DNA from: Bradyrhizobiaceae bacterium
GTDB taxonomy: Bacteria; Pseudomonadota; Alphaproteobacteria; Rhizobiales; Xanthobacteraceae
Length of the DNA stretch: 64,000 nucleotides
Direction of reading: 5' to 3'
Assembly (NCBI GenBank): GCA_003963145.1
Contig: RXJJ01000022.1
Span: 1 to 64,000, forward strand
Positions 37,885 through 47,255 of the stretch are shown piece after piece (positions within the stretch are counted from its first letter, which is position 1; every line of letters starts with the position of its first letter). The notes below the pieces were generated by a model. It had not been told where the DNA came from. It worked only from the letters and a program-made list of their open reading frames with translations, and ran no database searches. Both the position numbers and the translations under genes were made by a program.

Positions 37885-39033
37885 ATGAAAAACATCACCT
37901 GCATTGAGGATTTACGCAAACTTCACCAGCGTCGCGTCCCGAAAGCCTTTTTCGACTATTGCGACCACGGATCCTATGCAGAGGAAACCCTGCACGCCAA
38001 TCGCGCGGACATGCAGAAGGTCAAATTTCGTCAGAAAATTCTCGTTGACGTGTCTCAGCACAGCCTCGAGACCACCATTCTCGGCGACAAATATTCAATG
38101 CCGCTGATCCTTGCGCCGATCGGTCTCACCGGCATGCAATATGGCGACGGGGAAATTTACGCCTGCCGCGCCGCGCACGAAATCGGCATTCCCTACACCC
38201 TGTCCACAATGTCGATCTGCTCGATCGAGGATGTCGCCGAGGCGGTGGACAAACCGTTCTGGTTCCAGCTTTACGTTATGCGCGACCGCGGCTTCGTGAA
38301 GTCGTTGATCGAACGCGCCATTGCCGCCAAATGCAGCGCACTGGTTCTCACTGTCGATCTTCAGGTCATCGGCCAGCGTCACGCCGACATCAAGAACGGC
38401 ATGACCGTGCCGCCGCGCTGGACGGTCGAAAAGTTCTTCGATTTCGCGATCCGGCCGGGCTGGGTCTTCAACGTACTCAACGGCAAGCATCTCACCTTCG
38501 GCAATCTCGCAGGCCAGATGAAAAATACCGAGAATCTGACCTCGCTCGCCGAATGGATCAGCACGCAGTTCGATCCGTCGCTGAGCTGGAAGGATGTCGA
38601 CTGGATCCGCAGCATCTGGCCGGGCAAGCTCATCATCAAGGGCATCATGGATATCAACGACGCGCGCGAGGCGGTGAAGACCGGCGCGGAGGCGCTGGTA
38701 GTGTCGAACCACGGCGGCCGCCAGCTCGATGGCGCCCCCTCCTCCATCTCGGTGCTGCCGGAAATCGTGCAGGACGTCGGCGACAAGATCGAGATCATGT
38801 TCGATGGCGGCATCCGCTCGGGTCAGGATGTCATGCGCGCTCTGGCGCTCGGCGCGAAGTCCTGCATGATTGGCCGGTCCTATATTCACGGTCTCGGCGC
38901 CGCGGGACAGAAGGGTGTCGCCAAAGCGGTCGATTTGATCGGCAAGGAATTGAGCACCACGATGGGTCTGTGCGGTGTGCACTCAATCGCCGACATCGAT
39001 CGCAAGGTCCTGGTCGAACAGCTTCGCAACTAA
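37885..39033 (+). CDS. lldD: FMN-dependent alpha-hydroxy-acid (L-lactate) dehydrogenase
   Basis: A 382-residue FMN enzyme of the LldD/glycolate-oxidase family, probably oxidising L-lactate or a related 2-hydroxy acid to the 2-oxo acid and passing electrons to the quinone pool. The barrel holds ILAPIGLTGMQYGDGE, the substrate and FMN Tyr in FWFQLYVMRDR, the catalytic His and Arg in SNHGGRQLDGAPS, and the phosphate loop MFDGGIRSGQDV. Start and AGGAAA ribosome site are clear. A terminator follows. No lactate permease or regulator is adjacent, so the substrate remains inferred. Confidence 0.88.
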   Translation: MKNITCIEDLRKLHQRRVPKAFFDYCDHGSYAEETLHANRADMQKVKFRQKILVDVSQHSLETTILGDKYSMPLILAPIGLTGMQYGDGEIYACRAAHEIGIPYTLSTMSICSIEDVAEAVDKPFWFQLYVMRDRGFVKSLIERAIAAKCSALVLTVDLQVIGQRHADIKNGMTVPPRWTVEKFFDFAIRPGWVFNVLNGKHLTFGNLAGQMKNTENLTSLAEWISTQFDPSLSWKDVDWIRSIWPGKLIIKGIMDINDAREAVKTGAEALVVSNHGGRQLDGAPSSISVLPEIVQDVGDKIEIMFDGGIRSGQDVMRALALGAKSCMIGRSYIHGLGAAGQKGVAKAVDLIGKELSTTMGLCGVHSIADIDRKVLVEQLRN

Positions 39034-39037
39034 AAAA

Positions 39038-39060
39038 AATCCCGCCGAAACGGCGGGATT
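39038..39060. terminator. Bidirectional terminator between lldD and a convergent gene
   Basis: Perfect 10-bp stem AATCCCGCCG/CGGCGGGATT with an AAA loop starts five bases after the lldD stop. An A-run on the left supplies a T-run for minus-strand transcripts of the gene ending at 39079. Confidence 0.8.
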
Positions 39061-39078
39061 CTCGCATTCCATTCGCGG

Positions 39079-39717
39079 TTACATCGGCGGGGTCAAGCCA
39101 TCGAGACCGACGCTGATGCGCGATGCCTGAAGCGCTCCATCGTCACCCTTGGCAGTAAAGGCGACGATCTGCGCGCCGGGTTTGATCTCGGAACGCTCGG
39201 CGGGCACGAAAGTGACAAGCTCCGTGTCCGGAGTCACCACAACTTGCTTCTCACCATCCTTGTATTTGACGGTGAGAACGTTGCCGTCGGCGCCATCCAC
39301 TCTCTTGTCCAGCCCGCCATTGGTCATGCTGGAATTGGGACGAGTATCCCATGGCCGGGTCCCTTCACCCGCGCCGCGCATAGATTCAGGAAAGACATGA
39401 ACTTCGGTCGCTTTCTGCGTGCCATCCGCGCCGGGCACGGACGTCACGCCGATATACGAACCAGGCTTGATGTCGGCGAGCGTGATCTTCGTCACGCCAG
39501 TGACGCGCACATCCGGCGTCATCTTCATCATGGTGTTCGTACCATCGCGCCCTTTCACCACAACGATGTCGCCGTTAACCGACTGGATTGCACCCCGCAC
39601 CCGGCTGGAGGTCGGCGATTGCTGGGCCGAGGCCCCGAAACAGGTAAGCGCAGAGATAGAGAGGGTTGCGGCCAGCAGCGCTGCCCGGCGGATCATCGGC
39701 ATTCGAACGAGACTCAT
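39079..39717 (-). CDS. Secreted DUF5666-like protein
   Basis: A 212-residue exported protein with a signal peptide ending GASAQQ. Two similar beta-rich segments follow: VRGAIQSVNGDIVVVKGRDG..VRVTGVTKITLADIKPGSYIGV, and VDGADGNVLTVKYKDGEKQVVVTPD..AERSEIKPGAQIVAFT. Both resemble the OB-like DUF5666 domain of unknown function. GGAG precedes the ATG at 39717. It is 60 bases downstream of aroE on the same strand. Confidence 0.65.
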   Translation of the reverse strand: MSLVRMPMIRRAALLAATLSISALTCFGASAQQSPTSSRVRGAIQSVNGDIVVVKGRDGTNTMMKMTPDVRVTGVTKITLADIKPGSYIGVTSVPGADGTQKATEVHVFPESMRGAGEGTRPWDTRPNSSMTNGGLDKRVDGADGNVLTVKYKDGEKQVVVTPDTELVTFVPAERSEIKPGAQIVAFTAKGDDGALQASRISVGLDGLTPPM

Positions 39718-39776
39718 GATGGTGCTCCAGTTTGCATGACTGGGTAACACAGGCTTTGCGGCAATATTCCGAAAAC

Positions 39777-40610
39777 TCACGCGGACTTGAGATCGGCTTC
39801 AACGAGCGCACGTAACTCTTGCGTGACTTCGGGACGAACACCGAACCACAACTCAAAACCGCGCACGGCCTGATGCAACAGCATCCCAAGACCATCGGCG
39901 GTTTTGAGGCCGCGCGCTTTGGCTGCCTTCAACAAGGGTGTTTCCAGCGGAACATAAACGAGATCGGCCACCGTCGTCCCGGGCGCGAGCCGCGAAACAT
40001 CGATCGCAAGCGGCGGCTGGCCCGTCATGCCGAGTGACGTCGTATTCACCAGAAGACCCGCGCGGGGCAATACATCCGCGACCTGGCTGTCGTCGATTAC
40101 GACGACACGCGTACCGAATTTGGCGGCAAGCTCGCGCGCACGATCGACAGTCCGGTTCGCAAGATAAACGCATCCGATGCCGCGTTCTAGCAAACCGAAA
40201 ATCACGGCGCGGGATGAGCCGCCAGCGCCGAGAACAAGCGCGCCGTCGATGCCGTCCCAACCTTGCGCGGCGGCATCGAGATTGCCGAGAAAACCTTCGA
40301 CATCGGTGTTTGTGGAGTGTAGTTCGTCGCCCTCGAAATAGAGCGTATTGGCTGCGCCGACGGCGTGCGCGCGATCGTCCGGCGCGGAAACCATTAACGC
40401 CCGCTCCTTGTGCGGAATGGTGACGTTGGCGCCGATATAGCCCCTCGGGCGAAGCTCCGAGACAAATCCCGTGAACGCGGCGGGCTCGACCGCCTCGATA
40501 CGATAATCGCCCTCGATCCCGAGTTTTCTGAGCCAATATTTATGGATCAGCGGCGAGCGCGAATGCGCGGCCGGCCAACCGATCAGACACGCGGCGGGAG
40601 TGGACGTCAT
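39777..40610 (-). CDS. aroE: Shikimate dehydrogenase AroE
   Basis: A 277-residue NADP enzyme reducing 3-dehydroshikimate to shikimate in aromatic amino-acid synthesis. It has the substrate domain HSRSPLIHKYWL and ANVTIPHKE with catalytic Lys, then NTDVEGF with catalytic Asp, and the NADP loop VLGAGGSSRAVIF with NRTVDRA. The start is at MTSTPAAC. It lies 10 bases after the SulP transporter on the same strand. Confidence 0.95.
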   Translation of the reverse strand: MTSTPAACLIGWPAAHSRSPLIHKYWLRKLGIEGDYRIEAVEPAAFTGFVSELRPRGYIGANVTIPHKERALMVSAPDDRAHAVGAANTLYFEGDELHSTNTDVEGFLGNLDAAAQGWDGIDGALVLGAGGSSRAVIFGLLERGIGCVYLANRTVDRARELAAKFGTRVVVIDDSQVADVLPRAGLLVNTTSLGMTGQPPLAIDVSRLAPGTTVADLVYVPLETPLLKAAKARGLKTADGLGMLLHQAVRGFELWFGVRPEVTQELRALVEADLKSA

Positions 40611-40620
40611 CGCAATCCGT

Positions 40621-41964
40621 TTACACGAATTCGTCCGTCGAGGGCGGCGTCATATCGCGCGCGTCCTGCCGCTTGCGATAAAAATACAGCGCGGCGCCGA
40701 TCAGCGAGCCCACCGCGATCCCCTCGGCAAGCCCGACGAAGATCGTCAGCAGGAACGTGGCCAGTAAGGCCGCGGCTTCGCCAAACGATGAACGCAGCAG
40801 AGCGCCGAATTCATGTTTCTCCGCCATATTCCAGGCAACCACGGCAAGCACACCAGCCAATGTTGCGAGCGGGATGAAACTCGCCAGCGGCGCGGCGAGC
40901 AGCATGAAGCACAGCAGGAAGATCGAATGCAGCATGCCCGAAATCGGGCTGCGCGCGCCTGCGCGGACATTAGTGGCTGTGCGCGCGACCGTCCCCGTGA
41001 CGCAAATGCCGCCGAAGATCGCAGAGCCGATATTGGCGATGCCCTGCGCCACCAGTTCGGAGTTCGAACGGTGCTGGCGTCCGGTCATGCCATCGGCAAC
41101 GACTGCCGATAGCAGCGACTCGATCGCACCGAGCAAGGCAAAACTCAGTGCATCAGGCAAAACCTCGTAGACCTTTGCCAGCGAGATCGAGGGCAGCGCC
41201 GGAAGCGGGAAACTTTGCGGAATACCGCCAAAGCGCGTGCCAATGGTCTCCACCGGCAGCGCCAGCGCGGTTGCAACCACGGCCGTGACCACGACGGCGA
41301 GCAACATGCCCGGCCACGTCGGGCGGAGTTTCCGGAGAATCGCGATGATGAGAATTGTCGCCAGCGAAATCGCAACAGCAGACACATTGGTCGTGCCGGC
41401 GGCGTGACCGAGCACGTCGAGTTTGGGAATCAGCTCGCCGGGTTCCTTGCCTGCGATCGTGATGCCGAACAAATCCCTGATCTGGCTCGCGAAGATAATC
41501 ACCGCGATACCCGCGGTGAACCCAACCGTGACCGGATGCGGGATGTATCTGACATAGGTGCCGAGACGCAGCAGTCCGATGACGATCAGGATTCCGCCCG
41601 CCATCATCGTCGCCAGCAGGACGCCGTCGATCCCGTGGCGGGTGACGGAAGCCGCTACCAGAATAATGAAGGCACCAGCGGGGCCTCCGATCTGGAAACG
41701 GCTGCCGCCAAGCATCGAGACCAGGAAACCGCCGAAGATCGCCGCATAGAGCCCGCGATCGGGTGTGGTGCCGGATGCGATTGCAATCGCCATCGACAGC
41801 GGCAGCGCGACGATCGCAACCGTCAGACCCGCGACGACATCGGCGCGCAGCCAGACAGCGCTGTAACCTTCGCGCAAGACCGAAACGAGTTTGGGTGTGA
41901 ACAGATCCGCGAAGGTCGGCTTGGCCGGCCCTCCGATCGCGTTGATGGGGGCGCTCTGGTTCAC
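40621..41964 (-). CDS. SulP-family anion transporter without STAS domain
   Basis: A 447-residue transporter with about twelve helices, SulP signature LPLSMAIAIASGTTPDRGLYAAIFGG, and GGPAGAFI. Family members move sulfate, bicarbonate or dicarboxylates; the substrate here is unknown. The C-terminal STAS domain present in most SulP proteins is missing: the chain ends shortly after the last helix. The GTG at 41964 overlaps the DUF992 stop by four bases, GTGA. The frame is open upstream, but that portion is the other frame of the DUF992 gene. Confidence 0.88.
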   Translation of the reverse strand: MNQSAPINAIGGPAKPTFADLFTPKLVSVLREGYSAVWLRADVVAGLTVAIVALPLSMAIAIASGTTPDRGLYAAIFGGFLVSMLGGSRFQIGGPAGAFIILVAASVTRHGIDGVLLATMMAGGILIVIGLLRLGTYVRYIPHPVTVGFTAGIAVIIFASQIRDLFGITIAGKEPGELIPKLDVLGHAAGTTNVSAVAISLATILIIAILRKLRPTWPGMLLAVVVTAVVATALALPVETIGTRFGGIPQSFPLPALPSISLAKVYEVLPDALSFALLGAIESLLSAVVADGMTGRQHRSNSELVAQGIANIGSAIFGGICVTGTVARTATNVRAGARSPISGMLHSIFLLCFMLLAAPLASFIPLATLAGVLAVVAWNMAEKHEFGALLRSSFGEAAALLATFLLTIFVGLAEGIAVGSLIGAALYFYRKRQDARDMTPPSTDEFV

Positions 41965-42437
41965 CGGCCGGGCCGCAGACGCAGGCTCTGCAGACCTGCA
42001 GCAACGCTCAGACCTGTCTGGCCCTGAACGCTGACAGGCTGAAGCGCAAAGGAATTGTTGGAACCACCGAGCATCACGTTGCTGCCGAGCCCGAGTCCCA
42101 CCGTGGCGCTTGCATCGACACCGGCGTAATTGCCCGACAAATCGCCAGGCCCCAGTTGCGCTGTCGGTGCGAACACCGTCCATGCAATCGACGTAGTTTC
42201 GGTGATGCCAAGATCGACACCGACCTTATCAATCGTACCGACATAAAGATCGTCGGGACGCCCAGGCGCACGGAAGACACAACCGAAATTCGTTACAGAA
42301 CCGACGATGAAGCCGACACTGGCGCCGCCGCGGCATTCCAGCGTGCCAACCTGAATGCGCAACTGCTGGGCCTGCGCACCTCCGGCGAACGAGGCGAGAA
42401 GAGTGGCAGCTGACAACATCGCGAACAGACGGCGCAT
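41961..42437 (-). CDS. DUF992 periplasmic protein
   Basis: A 158-residue exported protein with a signal peptide ending GAQA-Q. The body is the DUF992 fold: VGTLECRGGASVGFIVGSVTNFGCVF, with two Cys likely bonded, AWTVFAPTAQLGPGDLSGNYAGVDASATVGLGLGSN and SFALQPVSVQGQTGLSVAAG. DUF992 proteins are restricted largely to Rhizobiales and their function is unknown. GGAG precedes the ATG. It is translationally coupled to the SulP gene, which may point to a shared role in anion handling. Confidence 0.82.
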   Translation of the reverse strand: MRRLFAMLSAATLLASFAGGAQAQQLRIQVGTLECRGGASVGFIVGSVTNFGCVFRAPGRPDDLYVGTIDKVGVDLGITETTSIAWTVFAPTAQLGPGDLSGNYAGVDASATVGLGLGSNVMLGGSNNSFALQPVSVQGQTGLSVAAGLQSLRLRPGR

Positions 42438-42546
42438 GAAAATCTCCAATCAGGGAATACGGCGGAAGGCTGGCGTATCTAGTCACAGCGCCTGCCAATG
42501 TTCAATCGTATCTAGCCTGTGTCATGGTTGAATTGGGCATAAAAAT

Positions 42547-42570
42547 AGGGGCCCGTTTGACGGGCCCCCT
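42547..42570 (-). terminator. Terminator of the aspartate aminotransferase gene
   Basis: An 8-bp GC stem GGGGCCCG/CGGGCCCC with a five-base loop. On the minus strand the T-rich tract TATTTTTATG follows. It lies 37-60 bases after the stop at 42607. Confidence 0.8.
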
Positions 42571-42606
42571 TGCGATAGATCATTGAAGTAGATCAATTCC
42601 TTGTGC

Positions 42607-43869
<1,263 letters not shown>

Positions 43870-43996
43870 TTAAGGGCGGGCGCACACTAAGGCCCATAAT
43901 CTTGCACTGCAAGGCAATGTGCCCCTAACCCGGCGTTAAAAGGCGCCAGCTAGTGTGCCGGGCAGATTTTTCATCCGCACGGACTGCGAAAATTCC

Positions 43997-45259
43997 ATGA
44001 ACCGGTTCTGGCAGCACGTAAAAAGCGGCGACTGGCTGACCCTGGAGCGCGTCCGGGGCTACAGCCTGATCCTGCTGATTCTGGCGGGGCTCGCCATGGC
44101 GGGCTGGATCATGCTGTCGAAAGGCGGTGTCGATCCCAATGGCAAGCCGCTCGGGACTGACTTTCTGAGCTTCTACGCCGCTGGTTCCCTCGTCCTCGAC
44201 GGGCGAACAGCCGAGGTCTACGACATGGCGGCTCATTATGCGCGCCAGCAGAAAATTTTCGGTGCGGCCATTCCCTATTACGGCTGGCTCTATCCGCCAA
44301 TCTTTCTTCTGATCGCGACACCGCTCGCGCTGCTGCCTTACGCCGCCGCGCTCGCACTGTGGCAGATCGCTACGCTGCTTGCGTTCCTCGGCCTCATCGG
44401 CTGGATCGTTCGACCGATCAGAATAGCCCATCCGGAATTCAGACACACATGGCTGTGGGTCGCGCTGGCCTTCCCGGCCGTGTTCATCAATCTCGGTCAC
44501 GGACAAAACGGATTTCTCACTGCAGCGTTGCTCGGCGCCGCTCTCATGACTTTGCCGATGCGGCCGGTACTGGCGGGGGTGCTGTTCGGCCTTTTGGCCT
44601 ACAAGCCGCAATTCGCACTCGTCATTCCCGTGGCACTGCTTGCCGCAGGCCAGTGGCGCGCCATCGTTTCCGCGACCGTCACTGTACTTGTGCTCGTGGG
44701 CAGCACCGCGTGGCTGTTCGGTATTGAGGTCTGGTTTGCTTTCGCCAGATCGACGGCGGTTTCGCGTAAGCTCCTCCTTGAGCAGGGCGATGTCGGTTTT
44801 GAGAAGCTGCAAAGCGTGTTCGCCGCAATCAGACTGTGGGGCGGCAGCATTCCCCTCGCCTATACGCTGCAAACAGCGATCTCGATCCTGACCGTCTGCG
44901 GCGTTGTATGGGTCTGGCGCTCAAGACTTGAGGTCTCGCAAAAAGCTGCGGTGCTGGTGATCGCGACACTGCTCGCCTCGCCCCATGTCCTCGATTATGA
45001 CCTGACGCTGCTCGCCCCGGCGCTGGCCTTCATCGCCGTCACCGGCCTAAGGCGCGGCTTCCGCCCCTATGAAGTCTCAATGATGGCTGTGGCTTGGGCC
45101 GTACCGCTGTTCTCGCGCGGTATTGCCGGTCTGACAGGAATCCCACTTGGACTGATGGCCGTCACCGCGCTCTACGTCGTGACATTACGCCGCGCCGCAC
45201 ATGACATGCACGAAATGGAACGGCGGCCGGTGCGATACAGCGCACTCACGCCGGTTTGA
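43997..45259 (+). CDS. DUF2029/GT87-family polytopic membrane protein
   Basis: A 420-residue membrane protein with about nine helices. The N-terminal loop GTDFLSFYAAGSLVLDGRTAEVYD and FGAAIPYYGWLYPPIFLL are the DUF2029 (glycosyltransferase 87) signature; the Asp in GTDF is the residue thought to be catalytic in this polyprenyl-phosphate-sugar-using family. It may add a mannosyl or other sugar at the periplasmic face. ATG 43997 begins at MNRFWQ. It is divergent from the aminotransferase gene and followed by a GST gene. Confidence 0.82.
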   Translation: MNRFWQHVKSGDWLTLERVRGYSLILLILAGLAMAGWIMLSKGGVDPNGKPLGTDFLSFYAAGSLVLDGRTAEVYDMAAHYARQQKIFGAAIPYYGWLYPPIFLLIATPLALLPYAAALALWQIATLLAFLGLIGWIVRPIRIAHPEFRHTWLWVALAFPAVFINLGHGQNGFLTAALLGAALMTLPMRPVLAGVLFGLLAYKPQFALVIPVALLAAGQWRAIVSATVTVLVLVGSTAWLFGIEVWFAFARSTAVSRKLLLEQGDVGFEKLQSVFAAIRLWGGSIPLAYTLQTAISILTVCGVVWVWRSRLEVSQKAAVLVIATLLASPHVLDYDLTLLAPALAFIAVTGLRRGFRPYEVSMMAVAWAVPLFSRGIAGLTGIPLGLMAVTALYVVTLRRAAHDMHEMERRPVRYSALTPV

Positions 45260-45438
45260 GCGATTTTAATCAAGCTTTCGTGCTGGCTAACCGGCCGCCA
45301 TCCCAACGTACGTTTTGTCCTGCACAGCAGCATCGCGGCAGCGCGTTTCAACTATTCCAGCACGCGGGTCTTGCGATGTGGACGTCACGGCATCATTGTG
45401 AGCCGGAACCTCCGCGTCCTCGCGGAGAGGATCAGGAC

Positions 45439-46095
45439 ATGAATTCGGTCACGATGTACAAGCTTTATTCGATGCAGCGGTCCGGCAACAGCTACAAGGT
45501 GCGTCTTGCACTGGCGCTGATCGGTGAGCCGTATCAGGCGATCGAGATCGATATCCTGCGCGGCGAAAGCCGCACGCCCGAATTCCTCGCGATGAATCCG
45601 AGCGGGCAGGTGCCTTTGCTCGAAGTCGCCGACGGCCGCTACCTCGCCGAGTCGAACGCAATCCTCTGGTATGTCACCGTCGGCACGCCTCTGGCTCCGG
45701 AGGACCGCATCGATCGTGCGCAGGCGCTGCAATGGATGTTCTTCGAACAACATGCCCTGGAGCCGAGCGTCGGCGCCGCCTATTTCTGGCTGGCTCTGGT
45801 GCGCGGCGGCCGCGATTTGCAGACCCACGCGCTGGAGGACTGGATGGAGCGCGGCTATGGCGCGCTTCAGGTCATGGAAAACCATCTTAAGACGCACGAC
45901 TATTTCGCAGCCGGACGCCTTACGCTCGCGGACATCGCGCTCTACGGTTACACCCATGTCGCCGATCAATGCGATTTCGACCTGTCAGGCTTTCCCTCAA
46001 TACGAGCCTGGCTGAGACGTGTCGAAGCCGAGCCGGGTTTTGTGCCGATGACACGTAACCCAGTTCTGAACCCCGCCTACGCCGCCGGGGCCTGA
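45439..46095 (+). CDS. Glutathione S-transferase
   Basis: A 218-residue GST. The thioredoxin-like domain contains YSMQRSGNSYKVRLALALIGEPY, where Ser may be the catalytic residue, NPSGQVPLLE and the glutathione-binding ESNAILWY; the helical domain includes LTLADIALYGYTHVA. It probably conjugates or reduces hydrophobic electrophiles in the cytoplasm. ATG 45439 follows GAGAGG. A strong terminator follows the stop. Confidence 0.88.
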   Translation: MNSVTMYKLYSMQRSGNSYKVRLALALIGEPYQAIEIDILRGESRTPEFLAMNPSGQVPLLEVADGRYLAESNAILWYVTVGTPLAPEDRIDRAQALQWMFFEQHALEPSVGAAYFWLALVRGGRDLQTHALEDWMERGYGALQVMENHLKTHDYFAAGRLTLADIALYGYTHVADQCDFDLSGFPSIRAWLRRVEAEPGFVPMTRNPVLNPAYAAGA

Positions 46096-46106
46096 TTGGC
46101 TTTGCC

Positions 46107-46147
46107 AAAGAAGATCGGGGACTATCGGGTCCTCGTCTTCTTTTTGT
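46107..46147 (+). terminator. Terminator of the GST gene
   Basis: A long stem with AAAGAAGA and TCTTCTTT at the base and CGGGGA/TCCTCG above (one bulged T), around an eight-base loop, followed by TTTTG. It begins 12 bases after the GST stop. Confidence 0.8.
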
Positions 46148-46239
46148 CGTGTTTTCGGCTTTCCGCGCCAAAATCCCGACAGCGATTTCTGGAATATTTT
46201 GCGAATGTGGTGATTCGCACCGCGCGAGGAAACCCGGCC

Positions 46240-46416
46240 ATGATGCGGTCGCGTGCACTGGACGACGGCTTTGCCAGCCCGTCCAGCCGTATTAATTCAT
46301 CCCGAAAGGCCGACGCCGCCGCTGCGGCGATCGCAGTTTTGCTGCTGTCGATGGGCCTGATGATCGCTCTTGCTGTTTTGACGATCCGCGTCGCCGCAGC
46401 GATGCATACGCTCTGA
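46240..46416 (+). CDS. Small single-pass membrane protein, unknown
   Basis: A 58-residue protein: polar N terminus RSRALDDGFASPSSRINSSRK, then one transmembrane helix AAAAAIAVLLLSMGLMIALAVLTI and a short end. GAGGAAA lies eight bases before the ATG. It follows the GST terminator, so it is transcribed separately, and precedes another small membrane protein by 28 bases. No family recognised. It may be real because the ribosome site and topology agree. Confidence 0.5.
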   Translation: MMRSRALDDGFASPSSRINSSRKADAAAAAIAVLLLSMGLMIALAVLTIRVAAAMHTL

Positions 46417-46444
46417 TTCACCTCCCCGTTTCGTGGAGATTTTC

Positions 46445-46615
46445 ATGAACACGCCGACCGTTGTTGTCGCCGTATCGCTAATGGCAGCCATTTTGCTCGC
46501 CGCCTCACTGGTCATCGCCAGCGGCACGCGCAGCAGAAGCGCAGCGCCCGAGCGCGAAGCGAGTCCCGCATCGCTTCTGTCCGCACGTGACAAACCGCCA
46601 CTCTACCATTTGTGA
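46445..46615 (+). CDS. Small single-pass membrane protein, unknown
   Basis: A 56-residue protein with an N-terminal helix TVVVAVSLMAAILLAASLVIA followed by a basic/Ser tail. GGAG lies before the ATG at 46445. It overlaps by 13 bases the convergent DUF486 gene at its 3' end. No known family. Confidence 0.5.
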   Translation: MNTPTVVVAVSLMAAILLAASLVIASGTRSRSAAPEREASPASLLSARDKPPLYHL

Positions 46616-46956
46616 AAAATGAAGAAGGCTCCGGCGGCGATCAATGTGAAGCCCAACGCGTGATTCCAGCCGAGCGGCTCCTTTAAATAGAGAACGGAAA
46701 ATCCGGCAAACACCACCAGCGTGATGACTTCCTGCATTGTCTTGAGTTGGGCGGCCGAGTAGACCTCACTGCCCCAGCGATTGGCGGGGACCGCAAGCCA
46801 GTATTCAAAAAACGCGATTCCCCAACTCGTCATGACGACAAGCGGCAGGGCATGATCTTTGAATTTTAAATGGCCATACCAGGCGAAGGTCATGAAAACG
46901 TTCGAGGCAAACAACATCAGGATCGGCAACAAGGCCGGAGGCACGGCGGGAAACAT
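46603..46956 (-). CDS. DMT-family membrane protein (DUF486)
   Basis: A 117-residue four-helix membrane protein of the DUF486 group within the drug/metabolite superfamily: LPILMLFASNVFMTFAWYGHLKF, VVMTSWGIAFFEYWLAVPANR and LKTMQEVITLVVFAGFSVLYLKEPL are typical. It probably works as a dimer. Substrate unknown. Confidence 0.85.
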   Translation of the reverse strand: MFPAVPPALLPILMLFASNVFMTFAWYGHLKFKDHALPLVVMTSWGIAFFEYWLAVPANRWGSEVYSAAQLKTMQEVITLVVFAGFSVLYLKEPLGWNHALGFTLIAAGAFFIFHKW

Positions 46957-47146
46957 GAAAGTCCTTTCGGTTGGGCGCTATCGAGAAACAGGCTCCAGAC
47001 AACAATCTGGAACGTTAAAAGCTCCGGCGGGGGCATGGTATGGGCCGTTTTAGTGGAAAATATCTACCTGTCACCAGCACGTAATAAAGCCGCCCTAGCC
47101 TGAAGGGGCGTTTGGTGGCGGTCCCCGTCGTCGGCCCACGCATGAG

Positions 47147-47196
47147 CGGTTCCGGCCGCCTCCGCCTCCCTTCGCGAGCGGCCGGAACCGTATTTT
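47147..47196 (+). terminator. Strong orphan terminator, possible 3' end of a small RNA
   Basis: A perfect 13-bp stem CGGTTCCGGCCGC (47147-47159) and GCGGCCGGAACCG (47178-47190), with an 18-base C-rich loop, runs straight into TATTTTTA. No plus-strand gene ends upstream: the nearest upstream gene (46603-46956) is on the minus strand. The 299-base gap 46957-47255 is otherwise without coding sequence. The loop carries CTCCGCCTCCC, a run complementary to Shine-Dalgarno sequences. Confidence 0.65.
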
Positions 47197-47255
47197 TATG
47201 TCACGGCATATTCAGCATAGACAGCGGCCCCGTACCTTCAGCATAAATTCAACCC

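Noticed and set aside
47147..47196. Terminator as the 3' end of the signal-recognition-particle RNA
   Set aside because: The invariant GGTCAGGTCCGGAAGGAAGC core of that RNA is absent.
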